64,000 bases of DNA from JANQIO01 sp043513815 (GTDB taxonomy: Bacteria; Pseudomonadota; Gammaproteobacteria; Pseudomonadales; Halieaceae). The notes below the pieces were generated by a model. That model ran no database searches. It was not told the DNA's origin and saw nothing but the letters and a program-made list of their open reading frames with translations. The translations under genes and the position numbers were made by a program. The DNA lies in contig CP121313.1 in assembly GCA_043513815.1 (NCBI GenBank), positions 1,054,001 through 1,118,000 of the forward strand, in the 5' to 3' direction. Within the stretch, counting starts at the first letter, position 1, and each line of letters begins with the position of its first letter. Of this stretch, positions 16,803-24,951 are shown piece by piece.

Positions 16803-17561
16803 ATGGCAACCTATGCAATGACCGGGGGCGCCACCGGGATCGGCGCTGCCCTCAAGGAGCAGCTGCGCGCGCGTGGCGACACCGTGATCGTGGTGGATAT
16901 TCGTGATGCGGATGTGCACGCCGACCTGTCCACCTCAGAGGGGCGTTCCGCCGCCGTGGCCGGCGTACACGCTATGGCGCCCGACGGCCTGGACGGTTTT
17001 ATTGCCTGCGCCGGTCTCGGTACTCACGTGAAACCGCCGAGCCTGATAGCGGCCGTGAATTTTTTTGGTGCGGTCGCCACTATCGAAGGCCTGAAGGACC
17101 TGGTGGCCCAGAAGCGCGGCGCCATGCTGATCGTCTCATCCAACTCGGCGCCGATGGTGGAGGCGGAAAACGCCTTCGTCGAAGCCTGCCTGGCCGGTGA
17201 CGAAGCCGCGGCGCTGGCTCTTCTGGAAGACGGCCACACCGCCTACGCGGGCTCCAAGCGTGCCCTGACCCAGTGGATGCGGCGCAACGTTCCGGCCTAC
17301 GCCCAGGTGGGTGTGCGCATCAATGCGGTCGCCCCGGGTATTACCCGCACCAATATGACCGACGCGGTCAGCAATGATCCGGAGCTGGGCGAGGCCATCC
17401 GCCAGTTCGAAGCCATGACCCCGCTGGGCGGCTCCGCCGAACCGGCACAAATCGCCAACGCCATGCGCTTCCTGCTGGGCAGTGATGCCGACTTCATCTG
17501 TGGCGCCGTGCTCTTCGTCGACGGCGGCACCGACGCCCTGATGCGCGCAGACAGTTTCTAA
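16803..17561 (+). CDS. SDR resembling 3-alpha-hydroxysteroid dehydrogenase/carbonyl reductase
   Basis: A 252-residue short-chain dehydrogenase. The cofactor loop is TGGATGIGAAL; VVDIRDADVHADLSTSEGR follows, then CAGLG, then the catalytic Ser segment VSSNSAP, and YAGSKRAL with Tyr and Lys. The large insertion between Ser and Tyr and the end VDGGTDALMR closely resemble Comamonas HsdA (recalled comparison). That enzyme interconverts 3-alpha-hydroxy and 3-keto steroids and reduces carbonyls. Neighbouring esterase, receptor and thiolase/DUF35 genes make a steroid-like substrate plausible but unproven. The last gene of the plus-strand run; convergent with the alcohol dehydrogenase. Confidence 0.85.
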   Translation: MATYAMTGGATGIGAALKEQLRARGDTVIVVDIRDADVHADLSTSEGRSAAVAGVHAMAPDGLDGFIACAGLGTHVKPPSLIAAVNFFGAVATIEGLKDLVAQKRGAMLIVSSNSAPMVEAENAFVEACLAGDEAAALALLEDGHTAYAGSKRALTQWMRRNVPAYAQVGVRINAVAPGITRTNMTDAVSNDPELGEAIRQFEAMTPLGGSAEPAQIANAMRFLLGSDADFICGAVLFVDGGTDALMRADSF

Positions 17562-17670
17562 GCGATATCGCTCACCCGCCGGTTGCAACTATCCAGCGAA
17601 AGTCTCGCGCCATTTTTCGGCAATGAACGAACTGTGCACTGCTAGACGCTTCCGTGCCGTGAGGTCGGCG

Positions 17671-17740
17671 CGTGTGCGGCCTGTCTCTGAACCTTCAGGG
17701 CGCCGTTCACCGGCGACCGTTCAGAGACAGGCCGCACACG
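17671..17740. repeat. Perfect 22-bp inverted repeat between convergent genes
   Basis: Arms 17671-17692 and 17719-17740 are exact reverse complements (CGTGTGCGGCCTGTCTCTGA plus AC on the left). The 26-base loop itself contains GGCGCCG. It lies between two genes that end facing each other and is followed six bases later by a tandem array. Perfect identity over 22 bases suggests recent origin or selection for a strong stem-loop, possibly a bidirectional terminator. Confidence 0.85.
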
Positions 17741-17745
17741 TGTCG

Positions 17746-17835
17746 ACCGTAAAAGTACAGACCGCAAGAGCACAGACCGCAAGAGCACAGACCGCAAGAG
17801 CACAGACCGCAAGAGCACAGACCGTAAGAGCACAG
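17746..17835. repeat. Tandem array, six 15-bp units
   Basis: Six head-to-tail units of ACCGCAAGAGCACAG; units 2-5 (17761-17820) are identical, the first and last carry one to three substitutions. The array ends 16 bases past the stop codon of the alcohol dehydrogenase. Being a multiple of three it keeps antisense frames open, giving spurious short ORFs. A slippage-prone minisatellite. Confidence 0.9.
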
Positions 17836-17851
17836 ACGATAGAGCGCCCGC

Positions 17852-18829
17852 TCAGGGCACCAGGACAGCGGCACCCTGGAGTCGGCCGTGCCGGAGGTCA
17901 TCGAGGGCCTGGTTGGCTTTTTCCAGCGGGTAGCGGGCGATGTGGGTAGTGACCGGGTGCTCATCGAGCAGGGCAAAGAACTCCTCGCCGTCCTGGCGCG
18001 TGAGATTGGCGACTGAACAGACAGTGCGCTCGCCCCATAGCAGGTCATAGTCGAACGCCGGAACAGGACTCATGTGGATGCCGCCGCAGACCACCGTGCC
18101 GCCCTTGCGAACGGCCTTGAGCGCGTCGATCACCAGCGCTCCCACCGGGGCGAAAATGATCGCCGCATCGAGGATCTCCGGCGGGGAGTCACCAGAGTTG
18201 CCCGCCCAGGTCGCGCCCAGCGACAGGGCAAACTGCTGGGCCTCGATATCACCCGGCCGGGTGAATGCATGTATGCGCCGGCCCTGGTGGATCGCTACCT
18301 GGCTGATGATGTGAGCCGCGGCACCGAAGCCGTAAATGCCGAGGGCCCGGGCATCGCCCGCCATTCGCAGGCTGCGATAGCCGATCAAGCCGGCACACAG
18401 CAGCGGCGCCGCGTGCAGCGGGTCGCCGAAGATTTCAAAGACGAAGTGCTGGTGGGCCAGCGCGTACTCGGCGTAGCCGCCGTCAAGGGTGTAGCCGGTG
18501 AAGCGCGCTGCATCGCACAGGTTTTCCTGACCGCGCAGGCAGAAGTCACAGACACCGCAGGTTTCCCCCAGCCAGGGCACACCCACCATTTTTCCGAGCA
18601 GGCCGGCAGCCACCTCGCTGCCAGTCTCCACCACTTCACCGACAATCTCATGGCCGGGAATCAGGGGCAGTGCGGGCTCGCTCAGGTCGCCGTCCAGCAC
18701 ATGCAGGTCAGTGCGACACACGGCGCAAGCCGTCACCTTGATGAGTACCTGCTGCGGTCCGGGCGCCGGTACGGGGCGTTGCTCGGGCACCAGCGCCTTG
18801 CCGGCCCCGTGAAACACCATGGCGCGCAT
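17852..18829 (-). CDS. Zinc-dependent alcohol dehydrogenase family protein
   Basis: A 325-residue medium-chain dehydrogenase. The catalytic zinc site shows Cys38 in CAVCRTD and His in PGHE; the structural zinc lobe has four Cys in CGVCDFCLRGQENLC. The nucleotide-binding domain reads YGFGAAAH rather than the usual GxGxxG, a slight deviation. It resembles AdhP-like enzymes that oxidise alcohols or reduce aldehydes. It lies five bases after the PqiC-like lipoprotein stop, so it is the last gene of the MCE transporter operon, which is an unusual partner and may hint at a lipid-derived alcohol substrate. Confidence 0.85.
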   Translation of the reverse strand: MRAMVFHGAGKALVPEQRPVPAPGPQQVLIKVTACAVCRTDLHVLDGDLSEPALPLIPGHEIVGEVVETGSEVAAGLLGKMVGVPWLGETCGVCDFCLRGQENLCDAARFTGYTLDGGYAEYALAHQHFVFEIFGDPLHAAPLLCAGLIGYRSLRMAGDARALGIYGFGAAAHIISQVAIHQGRRIHAFTRPGDIEAQQFALSLGATWAGNSGDSPPEILDAAIIFAPVGALVIDALKAVRKGGTVVCGGIHMSPVPAFDYDLLWGERTVCSVANLTRQDGEEFFALLDEHPVTTHIARYPLEKANQALDDLRHGRLQGAAVLVP

Positions 18830-18834
18830 GGTTG

Positions 18835-19443
18835 CTAACCCTCGCTCGCGGCCAGGTCGCTGGTGATGACGTCCGCGATTTCCTCGGACAGTTGCAGCAG
18901 CAGCGCGCTGTAGACGTCGGCCACCGCCTCGGCCTGGCGACTGCCCAGCGGCAGGGAATGGCGGCTGAGGTATTGCCGTACCCGTTCGCCGGTGGCGGGC
19001 TTGGTGACAGTCCAGGTCGCTTCCAGCAGCGCTTGATCGGTGCCGGCGGCAAACTGTATGACGCCCACCTGCACCGCGTAGTCGGGCACCGTATCAGTGC
19101 GCCAGGGGAACGGGTACACCTTGCGGGTGTCCACCAGCGATGCCAGGTTCAGCAGCAATACACGGCTGATGCCGGCGTCCAGTGGTTCGGCCCAGCGCTC
19201 ATACTCCGATACCTGCAGCAGGTGGTCGTCGCGACCCAGCACCATGCCGCGCGCTTTCAGGTAATCCGGGATGGTTACCGGCCCTACGCCCAGGGAGATC
19301 CTGCCCGGCCCGGGCATGGCGGTAGCGTCTGCTGCCAGCAGGTAGTACTTGCTCGGTGGCGTGGTCCCACAGGACGTCAGCAGGGTCACCATCATCGCCA
19401 GGGTGAGCATCGCCGTGGTAGTCCGACAGCCATGGATCTTCAC
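18835..19443 (-). CDS. ABC-type transport auxiliary lipoprotein (PqiC-like)
   Basis: A 202-residue protein with a signal peptide ending in a lipobox (LLTSC) and a following body of the PqiC/YmbA type (SKYYLLAAD, GVGPVTIPDYLKARGMV, YERWAEPLDAGISRVL). In MCE systems such outer-membrane lipoproteins dock the periplasmic MCE tunnel. Start ATG at 19443 overlaps the last base of the MlaD-like gene. Completes an inner-membrane permease, ATPase, MCE protein and lipoprotein set. Confidence 0.87.
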   Translation of the reverse strand: MKIHGCRTTTAMLTLAMMVTLLTSCGTTPPSKYYLLAADATAMPGPGRISLGVGPVTIPDYLKARGMVLGRDDHLLQVSEYERWAEPLDAGISRVLLLNLASLVDTRKVYPFPWRTDTVPDYAVQVGVIQFAAGTDQALLEATWTVTKPATGERVRQYLSRHSLPLGSRQAEAVADVYSALLLQLSEEIADVITSDLAASEG

Positions 19444-20429
19444 TAGCGTTTCCCCCTGATCAACGATTCCGGCTGGGTTTCCAGGGTTTCCGCCAGCGAC
19501 TGCAGAGAGCGCCCGGCGGCACCGAGTTCATTGGCGGCCTTGCGCAGGTCGTACAGCATCGCCGAATCATCCGACAGCAGGTGCTCCAAATTGGCCAGCG
19601 CCTGCTGGGCGGTCGTCAGGGTTGCGGAGAGCTGCGCCAGCGCCTGCTCCGTACCTGCTGCTAATGCCGGCACCTGCTGGTTCAGGGTTTTCGCGGTGCC
19701 GGCGGCGTCGCTGATCATGTTCTCCAGGTCGGGTCCCACCGTCTCCAGTTGCTGGTCCAGCCTCAGGGCCATTTGCTCGATGGCTGCCAGCGCCGCCCCC
19801 GCTCGCTCCGGCAGGTCTTGCAGATCCTCATCATTGGCGAGTCGGGTAATGCCCGCCACCAGATGAGTGACGTTGTCAGCCAGTGCGACGAAGTCGACTT
19901 CCTGCAGGCTGCGGGTCAGCCGCTCAAGGTCGGTGGGAATGGTGGGGATAATAATGTAGTCCTCCGGGACGTCGTAGCGCGCATGCACTTCCTGCGCGTT
20001 GAAGCGCTCCTCGCTGCCGGGGTGAAAATCAAGCTGTACGTACAGGAGGCCGGTCAACAGGCTCTGTACCTGCAACTGTGCGCGCAGGCCACGTGCCACC
20101 AGAATATTGATGTCGGCATCCCGTCGATCATTTTCGTCAGTCCGGCGCACCCTGGTGCGGTCGATGCGCAGCAACACCGGCGTCAGTACGTCATAGGTAT
20201 CCGAATCCACGACCACATCGAAACCGGCGACCTCGCCGATGGGGACACCCTTGAAAGCCACCGGCGCACCCACGTTCAGGCCCTTGATGGAGCTATCAAA
20301 TACCACCAGGCTGTATTCAACGTTGCGATTGAAAAGGTTGCCGCTCAGCAGGAACAGCGCGGCGAACAGGATGAGGAACGCGCCGACAACAAAGGCGCCG
20401 ATCGCGGCTGCGCTGGCGGGCTTGCTCAT
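19443..20429 (-). CDS. MlaD-family MCE domain protein
   Basis: A 328-residue protein with one N-terminal membrane helix (about residues 9-32) and a single MCE domain (YSLVVFDSSIKGLNVGAPV, VAFKGVPIGEV). A long helical, coiled-coil-like tail with many Gln/Ala follows (residues about 180-310). This fits a hexameric ring with a helical needle, as in MlaD/LetB-type lipid shuttles. Start ATG overlaps the ATPase stop by four bases. It probably moves phospholipid, sterol or other hydrophobic compounds across the periplasm; direction unknown. Confidence 0.88.
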   Translation of the reverse strand: MSKPASAAAIGAFVVGAFLILFAALFLLSGNLFNRNVEYSLVVFDSSIKGLNVGAPVAFKGVPIGEVAGFDVVVDSDTYDVLTPVLLRIDRTRVRRTDENDRRDADINILVARGLRAQLQVQSLLTGLLYVQLDFHPGSEERFNAQEVHARYDVPEDYIIIPTIPTDLERLTRSLQEVDFVALADNVTHLVAGITRLANDEDLQDLPERAGAALAAIEQMALRLDQQLETVGPDLENMISDAAGTAKTLNQQVPALAAGTEQALAQLSATLTTAQQALANLEHLLSDDSAMLYDLRKAANELGAAGRSLQSLAETLETQPESLIRGKR

Positions 20430-21199
20430 GCGGGTGCTCCATTGGGGGTGCTGCCCCGGGACAGGAATTTACGCACCGTGTCGTGCTCACTCTGCTGCCT
20501 GAGAAGTTTTGGATCCCCGTAGTCAATCATGGTTTTTGTTTCCGCGTCCAGAAACACGGAGTTGCTGGCGATCGCAAAGATACTTGCCAACTCGTGGGTG
20601 ACGATGACCACCGTGGCCCCCAGGCTTTCCTGCATTTCGAGGATAAGGTCATCCAGCAACTGGGACGAAATGGGGTCCAGCCCCGCCGAGGGTTCGTCGA
20701 AAAACAGGATTTCCGGGTCCAGGGCGATAGCCCGGGCCAGGCCGGCGCGCTTCTGCATGCCGCCGGAGATTTCCGAGGGGTAGTACTCCTGGTAGCCGCC
20801 CAGGCCCACCAGGGCCAGCTTGTAGGCGACGATGTCATCGATCTCTGCCGGCCCCAGCCGGGTGTACTGCTGCAGCGGCAATGCCGTGTTCTGGGCCAGG
20901 GTCATGGCCGAGAACAGCCCCCCGGTCTGGTAGGTAATGCCCCAGCTGCGGCGCATTTCAAACTGTTGTTCGGCGCTGGCGCGGGTGAAACTCTGGCCCT
21001 CGTAGAGGATGTCGCCGGCGGCGGGCGAATAGAGGCCGATCATATGCTTTAGCAGTGTGCTCTTGCCGCAGCCGCTGCCACCCATGATCACGAACACATC
21101 GCCGCGAAATATATCAAAGTCCAGGTCCTGCTGGATCAGCTGGCTGCCGTAGGCCATGGTGAGCTGGTCGACATGAATGTGTACCTCGCGCTCACTCAT
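20426..21199 (-). CDS. MCE-transporter ATP-binding protein (MlaF-like)
   Basis: A 257-residue ABC ATPase with Walker A GGSGCGKST, Q-loop TYQTGGLFSAMT, signature SGGMQKRAGLARA and Walker B ILFFDEPSAGLDP, the variant typical of MlaF-type ATPases. Overlaps both neighbours by four bases, so the operon is translationally coupled. Energises the permease encoded upstream. Confidence 0.92.
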   Translation of the reverse strand: MSEREVHIHVDQLTMAYGSQLIQQDLDFDIFRGDVFVIMGGSGCGKSTLLKHMIGLYSPAAGDILYEGQSFTRASAEQQFEMRRSWGITYQTGGLFSAMTLAQNTALPLQQYTRLGPAEIDDIVAYKLALVGLGGYQEYYPSEISGGMQKRAGLARAIALDPEILFFDEPSAGLDPISSQLLDDLILEMQESLGATVVIVTHELASIFAIASNSVFLDAETKTMIDYGDPKLLRQQSEHDTVRKFLSRGSTPNGAPA

Positions 21200-22323
21200 A
21201 TGCCGAGTTCCTGGAACAGGATATTGAAGGCGGCGTCGGCCACGATCAGATAAATGATTGAGGTGACCACGGCCCGGGTGGCGGCTTCACCCACCGCGGC
21301 GGAACTGCGACCGCACTGGATGCCCGCGCGGCAGCCAGCGATAGCGATCAGCAGGCCAAACACCACGCTTTTCAACAGGCCGGTGCCGAGATGAGCGAAG
21401 GAGATCACATTGATCATCTGCTGACCAAACTGGGTCAGTGAAACATCGAGGCCGGCGGCCACCAGGGCACCGCCGAAAATACCCACCACATTGGCGTACA
21501 GCACCAGCAGTGGCATGACCAGCACCAGGGCAAGCATGCGCGGCAATACCAGAAACTCCATGGGCGAAATGCCCAGCGTGACAATGGCGTCGATTTCCTC
21601 CCGCGTCTGCATGGTGCCAAGCTGGGCAGCGTAGGCGGCCCCGGTGCGACCGGCCATGACGACGGCCACCATCAGCGCGCCCATTTCCCGCAGCATGCCC
21701 ACCGTGACCAGGTCTGCCACATAGATCTGGGCGCCAAACTGCGCCAGCTGGGCGGCCCCGAGGTAGGCGAGGATCATGCCCACCAGGAAGCTGGTCAGGG
21801 TGACGATACCGAAGGCGTCGGGGCCCGACTGGTGAATAAAGGTGACGAAGTCCTCACGGCGGGTATTGGCGCGCCCGGTGAGCAATTTGCCCAGGGCGAT
21901 GGTTGCCTCGCCGATGAACTCGAGGTGGTCGCGGATGGACTCCCGGGCCGAGTGCAGCCGCTGGCGTATATCCAGCGTCGCCAACAGGCCGCGCTCGGGT
22001 TCAGCCGGCGGCTGATGAGGTTTCACCGCGGTGGCCAGCGTCAGCAAACGTCTGGCGCCCTCGGGCAGTGCGGCGGTGTCGAAGTCGATACCCGCGCCAC
22101 CACAGTAGCTGTGGCACAGCAGCAGGAAAGCGGGCAGGGCGCTGTCCCATTCGCCCAGGTTGGCGGTGTCGCAGCGTAGCCGGGCTGGCTTTGTTGTCTC
22201 TAGCTGTTGCCGCAGGCTGGCAAACCCCGGGCTGTCAGCGGCAATGGTCCAGTCGCCGCTGAAGGCCAGTCGCTCGCCACTGTCCAGCAGTTCGAAGGCG
22301 GGGTCCTGCGGCGTCGACACCAA
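21196..22323 (-). CDS. MlaE-family permease with N-terminal STAS domain
   Basis: A 375-residue fusion: residues about 1-100 form a STAS-like domain (function supplied by separate MlaB in E. coli). Residues about 125-375 are the MlaE permease with the hallmark MVAVVMAGRTGAAYAAQLGT and MQTREEIDAIVTLGISP coupling region. The STAS fusion is known in MCE systems of the YrbE/PqiA-independent type. First transporter gene; the DUF3806 gene stop lies directly ahead of its start. Confidence 0.9.
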   Translation of the reverse strand: MVSTPQDPAFELLDSGERLAFSGDWTIAADSPGFASLRQQLETTKPARLRCDTANLGEWDSALPAFLLLCHSYCGGAGIDFDTAALPEGARRLLTLATAVKPHQPPAEPERGLLATLDIRQRLHSARESIRDHLEFIGEATIALGKLLTGRANTRREDFVTFIHQSGPDAFGIVTLTSFLVGMILAYLGAAQLAQFGAQIYVADLVTVGMLREMGALMVAVVMAGRTGAAYAAQLGTMQTREEIDAIVTLGISPMEFLVLPRMLALVLVMPLLVLYANVVGIFGGALVAAGLDVSLTQFGQQMINVISFAHLGTGLLKSVVFGLLIAIAGCRAGIQCGRSSAAVGEAATRAVVTSIIYLIVADAAFNILFQELGI

Positions 22324-22869
22324 TCAGTCTCGATCGTACTGGAATGGACGTGGCGGCAAATGGGGGCGAATCAATGTCACCGCGCGGTCGTAAATGTCCT
22401 GAACATCGACGCGGGCGTCGGCCTCGTAGCGGCGGGAAATCATGGTGACAGGAAACAGCAGGTGTTCAGTGTCACCCGCGCGCAGAGCCCGGCTGCGGCC
22501 CAGCTGGTCCTCGAAGATGATCCAGGGTATATCCAGCTCCTGGCTCAGCAGGTCACCCAGTACCACCCCCATGGCCTGCAGGGTGGCGGTATCGGTAGGG
22601 CTTACCAGTCGGCGGTCCAGCAGTTGTTGCAGGACCTCGAGGTCATTGGTCTTGTCCTGGCGAATCTGGCGCCCGAGTCGGCTGCGGGCGAGCCCGTCTA
22701 CCGTGCTGCGCTGCTCGGCCATAAAGTCCCGGTCTACCCGGGTCAGGGCGCTGTAGCGGGGAAATGGATCTTCGCCGAACTGGGCGACAGCGTTGCCAGC
22801 CTGGCCGATCCCGACCATCAGCAGCAGGGCGCTCAGGAACAGACTGCGGGATGATGTTGTCAAACGCAT
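22324..22869 (-). CDS. Exported DUF3806 domain protein
   Basis: A 181-residue protein with a clear signal peptide (cleavage about AVAQ, residue 30). The DUF3806 signature follows: LQAMGVVLGDLLSQE, WIIFEDQLGRSRAL and LLFPVTMISRR, ending with a VDVQDIYDRA segment. Function of the family is not known. It ends exactly where the MlaE-type permease gene begins, so it heads the MCE operon and may be a periplasmic accessory of it. Divergent from dapA across about 170 bases. Confidence 0.8.
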   Translation of the reverse strand: MRLTTSSRSLFLSALLLMVGIGQAGNAVAQFGEDPFPRYSALTRVDRDFMAEQRSTVDGLARSRLGRQIRQDKTNDLEVLQQLLDRRLVSPTDTATLQAMGVVLGDLLSQELDIPWIIFEDQLGRSRALRAGDTEHLLFPVTMISRRYEADARVDVQDIYDRAVTLIRPHLPPRPFQYDRD

Positions 22870-23039
22870 ACAAGACCCTCTCTTTCTGGAGTGATGCTAA
22901 TACGGGAGCCACTTTCCTGCCAGTCGCCCCAACGCCGGGCCAAATGCCGCGGCGCCGGTTGTTATCTGGTCCGTTCCGTGGATAATTGCGGTCTTTCATC
23001 GCGGCCGGTAACGGTGGCCGCGCATCTCTGGAGTTCAAC

Positions 23040-23912
23040 ATGATACGTGGCAGCCTGGTGGCGCTGGTGACCCCAATGCATGCCGACGGCTCCCTCGACT
23101 GGGCGGCACTGGATGCCCTGCTGGACTGGCATATCGAGTCCGGCACCGACGGCATCGTCGCGGTGGGCACCACCGGCGAATCGGCGACCCTGGCGGTCGA
23201 TGAGCACTGCGCGGTCATCGCCCGGGTCATCAAACGGGTGGCCGGTCGCATTCCGGTGATCGCCGGCACCGGTGGCAATGCCACTGCCGAAGCGGTCGAG
23301 CTGACGCGGGAAGCCCAGTCACTGGGCGCCGATGCCTGCCTGTTGGTAACTCCTTACTACAACAAGCCGCCCCAGGAAGGCCTGTATCAGCACTACCGGC
23401 ATATTGCCGAGGCGGTTTCCATTCCCCAGATTCTCTACAACGTACCGGGACGTACTGGTGTCGATATGTTGCCGGCCACGGTGGCGCGGCTCGCAGACAT
23501 CGACACAATTACCGGTATCAAGGAAGCCACCGGTGACCTCGATCGCGCCCGCGAAATCATCGACATTTGCCAGGGCCGCATGGCGGTTTACTCCGGTGAC
23601 GATGCTACTGCCACCGAACTCATGCTGATGGGCGGCGACGGCACCATTTCGGTCACCGCCAATGTGGCGCCGGCACAGATCGCAGAAACCGCGCGACTGG
23701 CGCTCGCCGGTGAGGCGCAAGCCGCCTATGCGCTAGACAGCAAGCTGGCGGCGCTCAACGACGCCCTGTTCCTGGAGTCCAACCCGATACCGGTCAAGTG
23801 GGCGCTGGCGGATCAGGGTCGCATCGAGCACGGGCTGCGCCTGCCACTGACGCCACTGGCCGAGCAGCACCACAACGCCGTGCGTACCGCCCTGGCGGAG
23901 GCAGTCGCATGA
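23040..23912 (+). CDS. dapA: 4-hydroxy-tetrahydrodipicolinate synthase
   Basis: A 290-residue DapA: GSLVALVTPM near the start, GTTGESATL, the catalytic Tyr in YYNKPPQEGLY, Arg in NVPGRTGVD and the Schiff-base Lys in GIKEATGDL. Condenses pyruvate and aspartate semialdehyde, first committed step to lysine and meso-diaminopimelate. ATG at 23040 chosen with CTGGAG upstream; the longer in-frame start at 22986 lies in noncoding-looking sequence. Four-base overlap with bamC, the gene pair order known from E. coli and Pseudomonas. Confidence 0.95.
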   Translation: MIRGSLVALVTPMHADGSLDWAALDALLDWHIESGTDGIVAVGTTGESATLAVDEHCAVIARVIKRVAGRIPVIAGTGGNATAEAVELTREAQSLGADACLLVTPYYNKPPQEGLYQHYRHIAEAVSIPQILYNVPGRTGVDMLPATVARLADIDTITGIKEATGDLDRAREIIDICQGRMAVYSGDDATATELMLMGGDGTISVTANVAPAQIAETARLALAGEAQAAYALDSKLAALNDALFLESNPIPVKWALADQGRIEHGLRLPLTPLAEQHHNAVRTALAEAVA

Positions 23913-24937
23913 TGCTGCGTCACACCGTCCTGGCCACTGTCCTGTTGCTGTCAGCCTGTAGCTGGTTGCCCGAGCAGGAGTATGTGCGCGACCGCAGCGA
24001 TGACTACCGCAAGGCGCGGGTGGAACCCAGGATCAAGGTACCTTCACACCTGGAGGACGACGCCCTGCAGGACATTTATGTCATTCCGCCCACCACTGAG
24101 TCGATGACACCTACCGGCAGCTTCGAGGTCCCGCGGCCGGCACCGCTGGTCGCCCAGGAAACCGAGGAGCTGGTGCGCATCCAGCGGCTCGGCGACGAAG
24201 AGTGGGTGCTGGCGGCGGTTGCTCCCGGGCAGCTGTGGCCGCAGGTGCGGTCCTTTTTGACCACCAATGGGGTGCAGGTCGCCCGCGTGGATGCCCGTGC
24301 CGGCCTCATCGAAACCGGCTGGTTCCAGGGCCAGAATGCCAGCATGGCAGAGCGCTACCAGTTCCGCATCGAGCAGGGTGTCCAGCGCAACACTGCTGAA
24401 CTGCACGTGCTTCAGCAATTTCAGGCGGGTGACATCAACCGCTGGCCGGAGGCCTCAGCTGATGCCGAGCGGGGCAGCGATATGCTGCTGGCGGTTGCCC
24501 AGTTCATCGCCAACTCGGCGGAAACGGCGCCGGTGTCCATGATGGCCCAGCAGGCTATGGGCGATGGTGGCAAGGTCACCATGCAGGAAGATACCGACGG
24601 CGAGCCCTTCGTGCGTCTCGCCTTGCCCTACTATCGGGCCTGGGCGTCCGTGGACCGTGCCCTGCGCGAGTCGAGCTTTACGGTTCGCGACCTGGACCGC
24701 AGCGGCGGCTTGTTCTATGTGCGCTTTGTGCCACCGGAAGAGGATGAGGGCTGGTTCTCCTGGCTGTTCGGCAGTGAAGAAGAAGAGAATCTGCTGACCC
24801 AGCAGGATTACATCGTCAGGGTCAGCGAAGAGACCAGCGATCAGGTGCGCATTGAAATGGCTCGCGAAGACGGCGGCGAAATGACGCGTGGCCAGAAGCA
24901 GCAGCTGCTGGCTCTGGTAAAGGGCAACATCAACTGA
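23909..24937 (+). CDS. bamC: Outer-membrane assembly lipoprotein BamC
   Basis: A 342-residue lipoprotein (lipobox LLSAC, Cys17), length as in E. coli BamC (344). The unstructured N-terminal segment after the lipid anchor, with RDRSDDYRKARVEPRIKVP, is the part that contacts BamD; two helix-grip domains follow, with an acidic FSWLFGSEEEEN stretch near the end. Component of the BAM complex that inserts outer-membrane beta-barrels. Coupled to dapA (ATGA overlap). Confidence 0.88.
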   Translation: MMLRHTVLATVLLLSACSWLPEQEYVRDRSDDYRKARVEPRIKVPSHLEDDALQDIYVIPPTTESMTPTGSFEVPRPAPLVAQETEELVRIQRLGDEEWVLAAVAPGQLWPQVRSFLTTNGVQVARVDARAGLIETGWFQGQNASMAERYQFRIEQGVQRNTAELHVLQQFQAGDINRWPEASADAERGSDMLLAVAQFIANSAETAPVSMMAQQAMGDGGKVTMQEDTDGEPFVRLALPYYRAWASVDRALRESSFTVRDLDRSGGLFYVRFVPPEEDEGWFSWLFGSEEEENLLTQQDYIVRVSEETSDQVRIEMAREDGGEMTRGQKQQLLALVKGNIN

Positions 24938-24951
24938 GTCCGGAGGGAAGG

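Noticed and set aside
17642..17949. Open frames across the 15-bp array giving LLRSV- or SCGLC-type repeats
   Set aside because: They arise only because the repeat unit is a multiple of three; no ribosome-binding site, and the frames run antisense into the alcohol dehydrogenase.
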